From Cyanocohniella sp. LLY (GTDB lineage: Bacteria > Cyanobacteriota > Cyanobacteriia > Cyanobacteriales > Nostocaceae), in NCBI GenBank assembly GCA_022241785.1, contig JAKOMP010000003.1, forward strand, positions 46,520 to 110,519: 64,000 bases of DNA. The letters run 5' to 3'. How positions within the stretch are numbered: the stretch's first letter is position 1; each line of letters opens with the position of its first letter. A program made the position numbers and the translations under genes. The notes below the pieces were generated by a model. It did not search any database. It worked only from the letters and a program-made list of their open reading frames with translations, and had not been told where the DNA came from. Shown in pieces: positions 51,100 through 61,986 of the stretch.

Positions 51100-51920
51100 A
51101 TCATCCAGTTGCCATTCATGGCCACATTCTCGAAGAAATTGTGTGGCATAAAAAGCCCGAAGTTGCACAAATGCAACAAAAAATATCTTTAGCATCTTTG
51201 CAAGACCAGTTAATTAACGCTGCGCCTGTGCGAAACTTCTTGACTGCGTTACAACAAAATCTCAGTCAACCCAGCTTAATTGCCGAAGTAAAAAAAGCAT
51301 CACCCAGTCGCGGAATTATTCGGGCTGACTTTGACCCAGTGGCGATCGCCCAAGCATATGAACGAGGTGGTGCGGCTTGTCTATCAGTACTGACTGATGA
51401 AAAGTTCTTTCAAGGTAGTTTTGCTAATCTGCGGGCTGTGCGTTCTGCTGTAAAATTACCCTTACTGTGTAAAGAGTTCATCATTGACCCCTACCAAATT
51501 TATTTAGCACGTACAGTAGGTGCAGATGCTGTCTTATTAATTGCTGCTATCCTATCAGATGCAGAACTCCAGGAATTTTTACACTTAATTCACGATTTGG
51601 GGATGAACGCCCTGGTAGAAGTCCATACCTTAACTGAACTAGATCGAGTGTTAAAGTTGGAAGACCTGCGTTTAGTGGGAATTAACAACCGTAATCTAGA
51701 GAATTTTACAGTAGATTTACTAACCACACAGCAACTTTTAACACAGCGTCGGCAAAGAATCAAAAACTTGGATCTTACCGTCGTCAGTGAATCTGGATTG
51801 TATACACCTGCTGATTTATCCTTTGTGGCTGATGCTGGCGCGCGTGCAGTTTTAGTAGGAGAGTCTTTAATAAAACAAAGCAATATAGAACAAGCTGTAC
51901 GTAGTATCTTGAGCCTATGA
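51096..51920 (+). CDS. trpC: Indole-3-glycerol-phosphate synthase (canonical active site)
   Basis: [39 protein letters not shown]. Confidence 0.92.
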   Translation: MNHPVAIHGHILEEIVWHKKPEVAQMQQKISLASLQDQLINAAPVRNFLTALQQNLSQPSLIAEVKKASPSRGIIRADFDPVAIAQAYERGGAACLSVLTDEKFFQGSFANLRAVRSAVKLPLLCKEFIIDPYQIYLARTVGADAVLLIAAILSDAELQEFLHLIHDLGMNALVEVHTLTELDRVLKLEDLRLVGINNRNLENFTVDLLTTQQLLTQRRQRIKNLDLTVVSESGLYTPADLSFVADAGARAVLVGESLIKQSNIEQAVRSILSL

Positions 51921-52870
51921 AAGCGATAGTGATCACAAACTTTGGCAACCCAGAAGTATTTACACAACGGGATGTCAATAAACCCACACCCCAGCAAAAC
52001 CAAGTTTTAGTCAAAGTTTATGCAACTTCCGTAAATCCAGCCGACTGCGGAATGCGTCAAGGCTTTTTCGGCCCCAGGGTGAAACTCCCCGCAATTTTAG
52101 GTTATGACGTTTCCGGTGTCGTTGAGGCAGTTGGTGAAAACGTCCAAGACTTTCAAGTGGGTGACGAAGTTTATTACGCCATTGAACTTATGAGTGGTGA
52201 TGGTGCTAATGCTGAGTACCATGTTGCTGATGAATCAATTGTGGCGAAAAAGCCGAGAAATATTACTCATTTAGAAGCTGCTAGCGTACCTATTGCCGGT
52301 GGTACAGCCTGGGCCGCACTCATTACCAGAGCAAATATCCAAGTTGGTGAAACAGTACTAATTCATGGTGGTGGCGGTGGTGTGGGTACATTTGCCATCC
52401 AAATCGCCAAAGCGGCTGGTGCTTATGTTTACACAACCTGCGGCAGTTATGATGCGGAGTTTGTCAAGTCTCTCGGTGCAGACAGAGTAATAGATTACCG
52501 CAACGAAAACTTTATTGAAATCATTCAGCAGGAAACAAAGGGGAAAGGAGTTGATGTAACTTTGACTACCGTTGGTGGCGAAATTTTAGCTCAAAGTTTG
52601 GTAGTGACAAAGGCCGATGGTCGTGTTGTGACTGTCACAGGTGTTGACGGTGATCTCAACGCCGCCATTTTCAAAAATATTACTGTCCACTTCGTACATT
52701 TAGATCACACCCGTCCCAAGCTTGATGCTTTAAAAAACCTGATTGAACGAGGTCAAATCAAACCCGTAGTAGGGATGACCTTTCCCTTAAATCAAGTCGC
52801 AGAAGCTCATAAAAAACTTGAGTCACGTGGCGAAGATGTCCGCGGAAAAATCGTGATTGAAGTTGTATAA
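51917..52870 (+). CDS. Zinc-binding-dehydrogenase-superfamily NADPH:quinone-reductase-like protein
   Basis: [51 protein letters not shown]. Confidence 0.9.
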   Translation: MKAIVITNFGNPEVFTQRDVNKPTPQQNQVLVKVYATSVNPADCGMRQGFFGPRVKLPAILGYDVSGVVEAVGENVQDFQVGDEVYYAIELMSGDGANAEYHVADESIVAKKPRNITHLEAASVPIAGGTAWAALITRANIQVGETVLIHGGGGGVGTFAIQIAKAAGAYVYTTCGSYDAEFVKSLGADRVIDYRNENFIEIIQQETKGKGVDVTLTTVGGEILAQSLVVTKADGRVVTVTGVDGDLNAAIFKNITVHFVHLDHTRPKLDALKNLIERGQIKPVVGMTFPLNQVAEAHKKLESRGEDVRGKIVIEVV

Positions 52871-52898
52871 AACCCATTTTTTGAGGTGAATTATCAGG

Positions 52899-53750
52899 AT
52901 GGCTGCTATTTCTCATTCCTTTCAGACTTTACGCGTTAGCGAAGCTTCTCCGCAGGAGACTCGCCAACAGTGTGCTTTGATTCCCTTTATCACAGCTGGT
53001 GATCCTGACCTAGAAACTACAGCAGAGGCTTTACGCATCTTAGATCGCAATGGTGCTGACTTCATCGAGTTAGGTGTTCCCTACTCTGACCCCTTAGCAG
53101 ATGGGCCTGTAATTCAAGCAGCCGCAACCCGCGCGTTGCAAAAAGGCATCAAATTAGAACAAGTGCTAGAGATGTTGCAAAATGTTAGCCCTAGTCTCAA
53201 AGCACCGATAATTTTATTCACTTACTACAATCCCATTTTACGCCGGGGGATTAAACCATTCTTAGCAGAAATTGCTGTTGCTGGGGTGCAAGGGTTGGTA
53301 GTGCCAGACTTACCCTTAGAAGAATCAGAAGAATTAATACAAGCGGCCGCTGCCTTTGAAATTGAAGTAATTTTGCTTGTAGCCCCTACCAGTTCTAAAG
53401 AAAGGATAGAAGCGATCGCTCGTCAATCACAGGGTTTTATATACCTTGTCAGTGTAACTGGTGTTACCGGTATCCGCGCTCAAATCCAAGACCGAGTGCC
53501 GCATTTACTCACCGATTTACGCAGTGTTACCGATAAACCCATTGGCGTTGGCTTTGGCATCTCAGCACCAGAACAAGCACATCAAGTAAGAGAATGGGGT
53601 GCAGACGCAGTAATTGTTGGTAGTGCTTTTGTCAAACGCCTAGCAGAAGGTAGCCCAACCGAAGGACTGCAATCCATAGAAAAATTTTGTCAAGAATTGA
53701 AAGCAGCAATTAGTCCCGTATCTCTGCAACAACTTAGTTCCGCGAAGTAA
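52899..53750 (+). CDS. trpA: Tryptophan synthase alpha subunit
   Basis: [41 protein letters not shown]. Confidence 0.95.
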   Translation: MAAISHSFQTLRVSEASPQETRQQCALIPFITAGDPDLETTAEALRILDRNGADFIELGVPYSDPLADGPVIQAAATRALQKGIKLEQVLEMLQNVSPSLKAPIILFTYYNPILRRGIKPFLAEIAVAGVQGLVVPDLPLEESEELIQAAAAFEIEVILLVAPTSSKERIEAIARQSQGFIYLVSVTGVTGIRAQIQDRVPHLLTDLRSVTDKPIGVGFGISAPEQAHQVREWGADAVIVGSAFVKRLAEGSPTEGLQSIEKFCQELKAAISPVSLQQLSSAK

Positions 53751-53909
53751 AAAAACATTGCTCAATCAGAGCATGAAATGCCAAAAAACCTTTCTTTTTC
53801 TTTGCACCTTTGCGCCTTTGCGCCTTTGCGTGAAACAAATTCATCCTTATTACTCAGCAAAGAAATCTCGAATTTTAAACAAAATAATTGAAGTCAGAGG
53901 TTTTAAACC

Positions 53910-55136
53910 GTGGTCAGTATTTCAGACATCAAAAATACAATTGTGCAACCTGATTCTTTGGGCAGGTTTGGCAAATTCGGTGGGAAGTATGTTCCTGAAA
54001 CATTAATGCCGGCATTAAGCGAATTAGAAGCGGCATTTCATCAATATTGCAATGAACCGAGTTTCCAAGCAGAACTGCAAAACTTACTGCGGGATTATGT
54101 AGGACGACCCAGCCCCTTATATTTTGCAGAACGCCTCACTACACACTACGCTAAACCTGATGGCACAGGAGCGCAAATTTACTTAAAGAGGGAAGACTTA
54201 AATCATACTGGCGCTCACAAAATTAACAATGCTTTAGCTCAGGCTTTGTTAGCCAAACGCATGGGTAAACAGCGCATTATTGCAGAAACTGGTGCCGGTC
54301 AGCATGGGGTGGCAACTGCTACTGCGTGTGCGCGGTTTGGTTTGTCATGTGTGATTTACATGGGCATCCACGATATGGAACGCCAAGCCCTGAATGTGTT
54401 TCGGATGAAGCTCATGGGGGCGGAAGTTCGTCCAGTTGAGGCAGGTACTGGCACTCTTAAGGATGCAACATCTGAGGCGATTCGGGATTGGGTAACAAAC
54501 GTAGAAACCACTCATTACATCCTGGGTTCGGTTGCTGGGCCTCATCCCTACCCAATGATAGTACGTGATTTTCATGCAGTTATTGGTAAAGAAACTCGCG
54601 TGCAGTGTCAGGATAAATGGGGAGGATTACCAGATATTCTGCTGGCTTGTGTGGGTGGTGGTTCCAACGCCATTGGATTGTTTCATGAGTTTATGAATGA
54701 ATCTTCTGTGCGTCTAGTAGGAGTGGAAGCAGCCGGCGAAGGTGTAGATACAGAAAAACACGCAGCGACTCTGACACGAGGCAAAGTTGGCGTGTTGCAC
54801 GGTGCCATGAGCTATTTACTACAAGATGACGATGGTCAAATAATTGAAGCACATTCCATTAGTGCCGGGCTAGATTACCCTGGCGTTGGGCCAGAACATA
54901 GTTATTTGAAGGATCTAGGCCGTGCTGAATATTACAGCGTGACTGATAAACAAGCATTAACAGCATTTCAGAGGCTTTCGCAACTAGAAGGGATTATTCC
55001 CGCTTTAGAAACTGCTCATGCGATCGCCTATTTAGAAACTCTCTGTCCTCAATTAGATGGTAATCCCCGCATTGTCATTAATTGCTCTGGCAGAGGCGAC
55101 AAAGATGTGCAAACTGTAGCCAAATTACTGCAATGA
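53910..55136 (+). CDS. trpB: Tryptophan synthase beta subunit
   Basis: [44 protein letters not shown]. Confidence 0.95.
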   Translation: MVSISDIKNTIVQPDSLGRFGKFGGKYVPETLMPALSELEAAFHQYCNEPSFQAELQNLLRDYVGRPSPLYFAERLTTHYAKPDGTGAQIYLKREDLNHTGAHKINNALAQALLAKRMGKQRIIAETGAGQHGVATATACARFGLSCVIYMGIHDMERQALNVFRMKLMGAEVRPVEAGTGTLKDATSEAIRDWVTNVETTHYILGSVAGPHPYPMIVRDFHAVIGKETRVQCQDKWGGLPDILLACVGGGSNAIGLFHEFMNESSVRLVGVEAAGEGVDTEKHAATLTRGKVGVLHGAMSYLLQDDDGQIIEAHSISAGLDYPGVGPEHSYLKDLGRAEYYSVTDKQALTAFQRLSQLEGIIPALETAHAIAYLETLCPQLDGNPRIVINCSGRGDKDVQTVAKLLQ

Positions 55137-56227
55137 TAGCCACTCAAGCTTTACCTCATAATATTCCCATTTCTGGGGACTCCTACAACTGGTCAGCTTT
55201 ATTGCAACAATTACTTGACCGGCGATCGCTCTCTATTTCCCAAGCAGCGGATCTCATGCAAGGTTGGCTCACAGATGCCATTCCCCCGGTAATCTCAGGG
55301 GCGATTTTAGCGGCATTTCAAGCCAAAGGCATATCCGCAGAAGAATTGGTTGGTATGGCTAGTGTCTTACAATCACAATCTTCTTCCCCCACTCCCAACT
55401 CCCTACTCACCACTCCCCTCATAGACACCTGTGGAACTGGTGGAGATGGAGCTTCAACTTTTAATATTTCTACTGCTGTGGCCTTTGTCGCCGCCGCAGC
55501 CGGGGTGAAAGTTGCTAAACATGGCAATCGTTCTGCCTCTAGTAAGGCTGGTTCTGCTGATGTGTTGGAAGTCTTGGGGATAAATCTCAACGCCAGCCCT
55601 GAGAAAGTACAGGCGGCGGTTGCAGAAGTTGGTATTACCTTTTTGTTTGCTCCAGGTTGGCATCCAGCACTCAAAGCAGTTGCTGCTATGCGGAAAACTT
55701 TGAAGGTGCGGACTATTTTTAACCTGTTGGGGCCCCTAGTTAATCCCATGCGTCCAACTGGACAGATTATAGGTGTGAACGATCCACTTTTACTAGAAGC
55801 GATCGCGCAAGCTTTATCACAATTGGGATGTCGCCAAGCGATCGCCCTCCACGGACGAGAACGGTTAGATGAGGCTGGGTTGGCGGATGTGACTTACTTA
55901 GCTGTACTCCAAGAGCAAAAAGTACGTTGTTTAACACTCAATCCTCAAGAACTAGGTTTAAGTCCTGCACCAACTACGGCTATACGGGGTGGAGATGTCC
56001 AAGAAAATGCAGAAATCTTAAAGGCAGTTTTACAAGGCAAAGGCACTCAAGCACAGCAAGATGTAGTTGCTTTAAATACAGCTTTAGCTCTGCAAGTTGG
56101 TGAGGCTATTGATGGCAACACAGATATTTTAGAAGGCTGTATTAAAGGAATTGTTACGGCTAAAGAAGTTCTACGTAGCGGTGCTGCTTGGACAAAGTTA
56201 GAACAACTCACTGCCTTTTTGCAATAA
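55133..56227 (+). CDS. trpD: Anthranilate phosphoribosyltransferase
   Basis: [47 protein letters not shown] overlap with trpB. Confidence 0.94.
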   Translation: MIATQALPHNIPISGDSYNWSALLQQLLDRRSLSISQAADLMQGWLTDAIPPVISGAILAAFQAKGISAEELVGMASVLQSQSSSPTPNSLLTTPLIDTCGTGGDGASTFNISTAVAFVAAAAGVKVAKHGNRSASSKAGSADVLEVLGINLNASPEKVQAAVAEVGITFLFAPGWHPALKAVAAMRKTLKVRTIFNLLGPLVNPMRPTGQIIGVNDPLLLEAIAQALSQLGCRQAIALHGRERLDEAGLADVTYLAVLQEQKVRCLTLNPQELGLSPAPTTAIRGGDVQENAEILKAVLQGKGTQAQQDVVALNTALALQVGEAIDGNTDILEGCIKGIVTAKEVLRSGAAWTKLEQLTAFLQ

Positions 56228-56281
56228 TCACCAACTTCTATTAAGGGTATTTTTGCACCTTTGCGCCTTTGCGCGCCAGTT

Positions 56282-56309
56282 GCTACAAGTCGGGGAACCC
56301 GCCCAACGC
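56282..56309. repeat. 28-bp dispersed repeat
   Basis: Exact reverse complement of 43653..43680. Confidence 0.8.
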
Positions 56310-56386
56310 ACTGGCTTGCCTTTGCGCGAACCATAAATCATCCCCCTAATCAGCAACGCCCAATCAATATATAGAAAGGAAAAAAA

Positions 56387-57451
56387 ATGATTGTAGTACT
56401 TAAGAACGGAACACCCACTGACGAAATTACTCGCATCAGCGAAGATTTGCAAGACACTTGGAAAGTAACAGTAGAAAAAAGTGTCGGTGCGCGTAAAGTT
56501 ATTTTGGGCTTAATTGGTGATACTACCACCATCGATAAAATGCAAATTCAGGAGTTCAGCCCTTGGATTGAACAAGTATTGCGAGTAGAAAAACCATTCA
56601 AGCGGGTTAGTCGAGAATTTCGACATGGAGAAGCCAGCGAAGTTGTTGTACCCACACCCAATGGTCGTGTTTATTTCGGAGAGCATCATCCTGTAGTGGT
56701 GGTAGCTGGGCCTTGTTCAGTGGAAAACGAAGCAATGATTGTGGAGACAGCAAAGCGGGTTAAGGCCGCCGGTGCAAAGTTTCTGCGTGGAGGAGCTTAC
56801 AAACCCCGGACTTCACCTTATGCATTTCAAGGCTATGGTGAAAGCGCCCTAGATTTATTAGCAGCAGCACGTCAAGCTACCGGTTTAGGCATCATTACAG
56901 AACTAATGGATGCTGCCGATTTACCAGCCGTGGCGAAAGTAGCTGATATCATCCAAATCGGCGCGCGCAATATGCACAACTTCTCGTTGCTGAAAAAAGT
57001 AGGCGCTCAAGAGAAACCTGTACTACTCAAACGCGGAATGTCAGCCACAATTGACGAGTGGTTAATGGCCGCAGAATATATCTTGGCATCAGGAAATCCC
57101 AATGTGATTTTTTGTGAGCGAGGAATTAGGACATTTGATGGCAAATATGCTCGTAATACCTTGGATTTATCAGTGTTGCCAGTATTGCGATCGCTCACAC
57201 ATCTACCAATCATGATTGACCCCAGTCACGGTACTGGTAGATCTGAGTATGTTCCATCTATGGCTTTAGCTGCGATCGCAGCTGGTACAGATGCTTTAAT
57301 GATCGAGGTTCACCCAAATCCCGCCAGAGCATTATCTGATGGGCCACAATCGTTAACCCCTGAAAAATTTGACCGCTTGGCTCAAGAAATGTCAGTTCTA
57401 GGCAAAGTAGTTAATCGTTGGTCTATACCTACATTGGTAACTTCTGTTTAG
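56387..57451 (+). CDS. aroG: 3-deoxy-7-phosphoheptulonate synthase
   Basis: VVVAGPCSVENEAMIVETAKRVKAAGAKFLRGGAYKPRTSPYAFQG. Confidence 0.94.
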   Translation: MIVVLKNGTPTDEITRISEDLQDTWKVTVEKSVGARKVILGLIGDTTTIDKMQIQEFSPWIEQVLRVEKPFKRVSREFRHGEASEVVVPTPNGRVYFGEHHPVVVVAGPCSVENEAMIVETAKRVKAAGAKFLRGGAYKPRTSPYAFQGYGESALDLLAAARQATGLGIITELMDAADLPAVAKVADIIQIGARNMHNFSLLKKVGAQEKPVLLKRGMSATIDEWLMAAEYILASGNPNVIFCERGIRTFDGKYARNTLDLSVLPVLRSLTHLPIMIDPSHGTGRSEYVPSMALAAIAAGTDALMIEVHPNPARALSDGPQSLTPEKFDRLAQEMSVLGKVVNRWSIPTLVTSV

Positions 57452-57538
57452 TTCTGCTCAGTTGCATTCAAACTTAAATTTGGTGTGGTAAATATCTTGA
57501 TTACCTATCCAAATTTTCATATTTGAATGCAATCTCTA

Positions 57539-57703
57539 GATAAATAAGTAGGACGGCGTAAATAATTAAAGGTTTGTAGTGAGTTAGCGCGGTCTTGGGG
57601 GTTTCCCCCATGAGCGACTAACGTTCGCGTCAGCGTGCCGGAGGCATCACTCGAAGAGTGAGGACTTTAGTCCTCAAATAAGGGCTGAAGCCCTTACTAC
57701 GAA
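57539..57703. repeat. MITE-B copy 2 with nested ~98-bp insertion
   Basis: AGTAGGACGGCGTAAATAATTAAAGGTTTGT ... CAAATAAGGGCT..CTACGAA; insertion ~57577..57674. Confidence 0.75.
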
Positions 57704-58235
57704 ATGAATTTTAATCATTTTACATTGCTTAACATAGTTTTAATTTTTCTCGCCGACTTACTTAAGTAGCGCATGATATAGAACTATTATTTCATTCTTG
57801 AAATACATGTAGCGTGGGATATGCCCAACAAAAGCCTCATTTAGTAGACATAAGCCTACCTACTTATACTCATGCGCTAAAGTAAGAAAATTTTTGAGAT
57901 TTAAGGAGAACAACAGCCTTTAATCTTACATTTTAAACTGTTAATATTAATAATATAAAAGCTAAAATATTATCACTAAAATCTAAAAAATATTCATTAT
58001 AATTTCTGCAAAATCTCTTTAACATTGATTGTGAGATCAGTAATATTTAAAGACTATCTTGTTTGTAGAAACAGCAATCAAGATATTCATTAATGTACAC
58101 CAAATAGTCTCAACTAACTCTTAGTTAGCTAGATAATTCGCAACACAAAAGAATCATAAAGCTGGTTGAATTGTTGCTATTTAATCTTCCAGCACTATCG
58201 AGATATTTATCTGAACAATAGGAGAATTAATTTTC

Positions 58236-59063
58236 ATGGAAGATTCAATGAATGGTGGTAACAGCAACTCCTCTCCTGGAGAACTACTTCGACAATCACC
58301 CTTTGGTGCTTTGTTCAATATTCCAGGTGTCAGCGAAGAGACAATAATCCAGGGTTTTCTCAGATCCACTGGTGGTGGTGCTGGTGGCGCTAACCCCTTG
58401 GCTGGTGGCCCTCCAAATGGAGGTAGCGCTCCCTCTGGAGGTAATCCCTTTACTGGCTTTGGCAACCCAAATGCTCCTGGTAGCCCATTAACTGGTGGTG
58501 CCAACCCTTGGGCTACTAGTGGCGGTGATTCCTTGACTGGTAGTAGCGGTAATCCCTTTGCTGGTGGTGGTAGCGGTAATCCCTTTGCTGGTGGTGGTAG
58601 CGGTAATCCCTTTGCTGGTGGTGGTAGCGGTAATCCCTTTGCTGGTGGTGGTAGCGGTAATCCCTTTGCTGGTGGTAGTGGCGGTGATTCTTTGACTGGT
58701 GGTAGTGGCGGTGATTCTTTGACTGGTGGCAGTGGTAACCCCTTTGCTGGCGGTGGTAGCGGTAATCCCTTTGCTGGTGGTAGTGGCGGTGATTCTTTGA
58801 CTGGTGGCAGTGGTAACCCCTTTGCTGGCGGTAGCGGTAACCCCTTTGCTGGCGGTGGTAGTGGCGGCAATCCCTTCGCTGGCGGTGGTAGTGGTAACCC
58901 CTTTGCTGGCGGTGGTAGTGGTAATCCCTTTGCTGGCGGTGGTAGCGGTAACCCCTTTGCTGGCAGTGGTAGCGGTAATCCCTTTGCTGGTGGTAGTGGC
59001 GGCAATCCCTTCGCTGGTGGAGAGAACCCCTTTGCTGGTGGTGGCGGTAACCCCTTCGCCTAA
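58236..59063 (+). CDS. Gly-rich tandem repeat protein (GNPFAGGGS units)
   Basis: RBS-preceded ATG; unique ~45 aa N-terminus then many GNPFAGGGS / GGDSLTGGS repeats. Confidence 0.8.
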   Translation: MEDSMNGGNSNSSPGELLRQSPFGALFNIPGVSEETIIQGFLRSTGGGAGGANPLAGGPPNGGSAPSGGNPFTGFGNPNAPGSPLTGGANPWATSGGDSLTGSSGNPFAGGGSGNPFAGGGSGNPFAGGGSGNPFAGGGSGNPFAGGSGGDSLTGGSGGDSLTGGSGNPFAGGGSGNPFAGGSGGDSLTGGSGNPFAGGSGNPFAGGGSGGNPFAGGGSGNPFAGGGSGNPFAGGGSGNPFAGSGSGNPFAGGSGGNPFAGGENPFAGGGGNPFA

Positions 59064-59142
59064 CCTACTTGAGCAAATCCTGGAAATACCTTGTACACGG
59101 CATTGATGAAAAATTTCAATTAGCGTGAAATTGATATGAACT

Positions 59143-59174
59143 ACCCAGACTTAATTCATTGAGGTCTGGGTTTC
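59143..59174 (+). terminator. Putative intrinsic terminator
   Basis: ACCCAGAC-loop-GTCTGGGT then TTTCT. Confidence 0.5.
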
Positions 59175-59356
59175 TGCATTCAGATCAGCAAATATAAAGT
59201 CTTCCAGACATTAATAAATCATAGACTGCACTCTGTTAGAATACAAAGCTGCGGCACTTGCTCTGGGTCTTGGCGCTACTGCCCTTCAAACATTTATCCG
59301 TCCGCCTAAGACTGACGCCACCACAGGCGACAGGCCGATGTTAATTATGGAGTCCT

Positions 59357-60691
59357 ATGTCTTTTTCTACTCTCGGCTTGTCAACTGAAATTATCCGTGC
59401 TGTCAGCGAGCGAGGATACACTAAACCTACGCCAATCCAGATGCAGGCAATTCCTGCGGTATTATCGGGTAGTGATTTGCTAGCTGGGGCCCAAACCGGC
59501 ACTGGCAAGACTGCAAGCTTTACCCTGCCACTACTACATAGATTGTCCTCTGAGAAGAATATTAAAGGTACATCTAATGGATACCCACCAATCCGAGCGC
59601 TAATTCTCACCCCGACTCGTGAACTCGCCGCACAGGTGGAATCAAGCGTACGCGATTACGGCAAGTACCTGAAGTTGAACACGATGGTCATGTTCGGCGG
59701 GGTCAGCATTGGTCCCCAAAAACAGCGTTTAAAGAGCGGCGTGGATATTCTGGTTGCTACCCCAGGGCGACTGCTAGACCATGTGCAGCAGGGTACGGTG
59801 AACCTGTCGCATATTGAGATTCTGGTGCTGGATGAAGCAGACCGAATGCTGGACATGGGCTTTATTCGTGATATCCGTCGCATTCTCTCGCTCCTGCCTA
59901 AACAGCGACAAAACTTGCTATTCTTCGCCACCTTCTCGGAGAAAATCAAAGCACTCGCCGCTGGGCTGCTGAATCACCCGAAGATGATTGAAGTGGCACG
60001 CCGCAACGTTACTGCTGACACGGTGGTACAGAAAGTTTACAAAATAGAGCGTGACAGAAAGCGTCACTTACTTGCTCAACTGATTCGGCAAGATAACTGG
60101 TACCAAGTGCTAGTGTTTACCCGCACTAAGTTTGGTGCTGACCGTCTAGTGAAGCAGTTGAATTCTGAGCGCATTCAAGCACTGGCTATCCACGGTAATA
60201 AGAGCCAATCGGCGCGTACCCATGCTTTAGCGAAGTTTAAGAACGGCAGTTTACAGGTACTAGTGGCTACTGACATTGCAGCTCGTGGCCTTGACATCAG
60301 CGAATTGCCCCATGTCGTCAACTTCGATTTACCCAATGTCCCAGAAGATTATGTTCATCGCATTGGTCGTACTGGCCGCGCTGGTGCGTCAGGTGAAGCT
60401 ATTTCCCTCGTGTGCGCCGATGAATATCATCTATTGGCAGATATTGAAAAACTGATTGAACAGCGTTTGCCATTTGAAGTAGTCGCTGGCTTTGGAGTCA
60501 ATTCTCATACCAAGCCTGAAGCTGAAGCAATTCCAGATGGACACAAACAAAAACCCAGTCCCAAAGGTAGCAAGCGTCCGGCTCGTGCTACCGCTAAACC
60601 TTCACCACAAACATCGGTTAAAAAATCGGCACCGCAACCCGTGGTAGGTGGCAAAAAAAAGTCCAATAGTTGTAGCGAACTGCAAACATAA
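59357..60691 (+). CDS. DEAD-box RNA helicase
   Basis: [37 protein letters not shown]. Confidence 0.94.
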   Translation: MSFSTLGLSTEIIRAVSERGYTKPTPIQMQAIPAVLSGSDLLAGAQTGTGKTASFTLPLLHRLSSEKNIKGTSNGYPPIRALILTPTRELAAQVESSVRDYGKYLKLNTMVMFGGVSIGPQKQRLKSGVDILVATPGRLLDHVQQGTVNLSHIEILVLDEADRMLDMGFIRDIRRILSLLPKQRQNLLFFATFSEKIKALAAGLLNHPKMIEVARRNVTADTVVQKVYKIERDRKRHLLAQLIRQDNWYQVLVFTRTKFGADRLVKQLNSERIQALAIHGNKSQSARTHALAKFKNGSLQVLVATDIAARGLDISELPHVVNFDLPNVPEDYVHRIGRTGRAGASGEAISLVCADEYHLLADIEKLIEQRLPFEVVAGFGVNSHTKPEAEAIPDGHKQKPSPKGSKRPARATAKPSPQTSVKKSAPQPVVGGKKKSNSCSELQT

Positions 60692-60721
60692 ACGTTTCAA
60701 ACTGCAAACAAGGCAATTTTG

Positions 60722-60839
60722 AAACCACATTAACTGCAAATAAGAGGGGTCTCCAAACCACAATAATTGCAAATGAAACCACATTATTTGCAAACAAACC
60801 ACAATAACTGCAAATGAAACCACATTAACTGCAAATAAG
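60722..60839. repeat. Five ~21-bp transposon-end repeats (putative transposase binding sites)
   Basis: AAACCACAWTAAYTGCAAATR-like units starting at 60722, 60755, 60776, 60796, 60817. Confidence 0.8.
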
Positions 60840-60996
60840 CCATAACCCTTATGCTAATTGAGTTACAGGCTTCATCGCCTCAAAAGTGTCCAAATTAAAC
60901 GAACTTTTACACCGAACATATATGTCTATTTATTTAGATATAAATTGAACACTAATAAAACAGAAAAATTCTACATGGGGTATTTCTTGTTTCAAT

Positions 60997-61986
60997 TTAA
61001 TTTCCCTCTGACGCATACAAAGGAATTCCCATTTTTAACATCTGGTCTCTCAAATCTTGGGTTCGACCAGGAGGCAACTGAGCGTGTAAAAAAGAATTGA
61101 CCTCACTTACACGTATATTTAATAACTCAGCTAGCACTTTAGCATTGTAACCATGCCGTATTAAACGGGGTTCTAAATCGTTAAGTCCTACGTTCAAGAC
61201 AGCTTCAGCCATATCACGGGTGACAGGCTTCGTTGCTGCTTGATAAGCGTCTTCAAAAGCCCTCTGCAAATAATGTTCGATTTGTAATGGAGTAGTCAAT
61301 CGTTCTGCTAAAAATGCAATTGCTTCATTGGTAATCAAATCTTCAGGCAGATAATCATCGTGAATACACTCGCTCAAAAGCCATTTTATATACTCACCCT
61401 GATGTCCTCTAATACCTTCTAAACTAAAAATATTGGTTCTAGCACCAATCTCTTCCAAAGATGGTCGGCGCAGATCGTTTTTCAACTTGGGATGTCCCAG
61501 CAGCACTACAGATAAAATGCAACTATTTTGACGTACCAATTCGATTAAACGCTTAATCTTGACTAACGTACTGGAATGAATGTCATGAGCTTCATCCACA
61601 AAAAGCACTACGGGCTTACGGCATTTTTGAATTAAAGCTAACAATTTTCGTTCTCTAAGTTCTGGATGATTCGGTGGTTTAGCATCCTTTTCTGTGCTTA
61701 AATCCAAAAACAAAGCACTCATCAAAACCCCGACGTTGACCTTATCTTTGTCAATTGCAAGGCAACGAGAAATAATTATGTCTTTTTCAGAGGACAATTC
61801 CAATTGCAGTCGTTGTAAAGTCGTTGTTTTACCACAACCAACAACACCTGTTATCGCCATCAAACCACCTTGCCTAATTTGGGGTTTAAGTTCTTTGAAT
61901 AGATTTGTCTGCTCTTGGGTCTCAAAATACCCCACATGATCTAAGGTACGTTTGAGACCAAAATAAGTCATGACATCACTCAACAT
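60997..61986 (-). CDS. TnsC/TniB/ExeA-like AAA ATPase
   Basis: Walker A ITGVVGCGKTTTL, Walker B VVLFVDEAHD. Confidence 0.85.
   Translation of the reverse strand: MLSDVMTYFGLKRTLDHVGYFETQEQTNLFKELKPQIRQGGLMAITGVVGCGKTTTLQRLQLELSSEKDIIISRCLAIDKDKVNVGVLMSALFLDLSTEKDAKPPNHPELRERKLLALIQKCRKPVVLFVDEAHDIHSSTLVKIKRLIELVRQNSCILSVVLLGHPKLKNDLRRPSLEEIGARTNIFSLEGIRGHQGEYIKWLLSECIHDDYLPEDLITNEAIAFLAERLTTPLQIEHYLQRAFEDAYQAATKPVTRDMAEAVLNVGLNDLEPRLIRHGYNAKVLAELLNIRVSEVNSFLHAQLPPGRTQDLRDQMLKMGIPLYASEGN

Noticed and set aside
53758-54006. 82-aa ORF before trpB
   Set aside because: Spans the CTTTGCGCCTTTGCG dispersed repeat and overlaps the start of trpB in another frame.
58181-59005. 274-aa antisense ORF (PPAKGLPLPPP repeats)
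   Set aside because: Mirror image of the 27-bp repeat in the Gly-rich gene; the long open frame is a compositional artefact of the repeats.
58540-59060. Regular repeats that could resemble a CRISPR array
   Set aside because: The repeats are in-frame coding units without unique spacers.
60722-60839. Regular ~21-bp repeats as a CRISPR array
   Set aside because: Directly abutting units, no spacers, at a transposon end.
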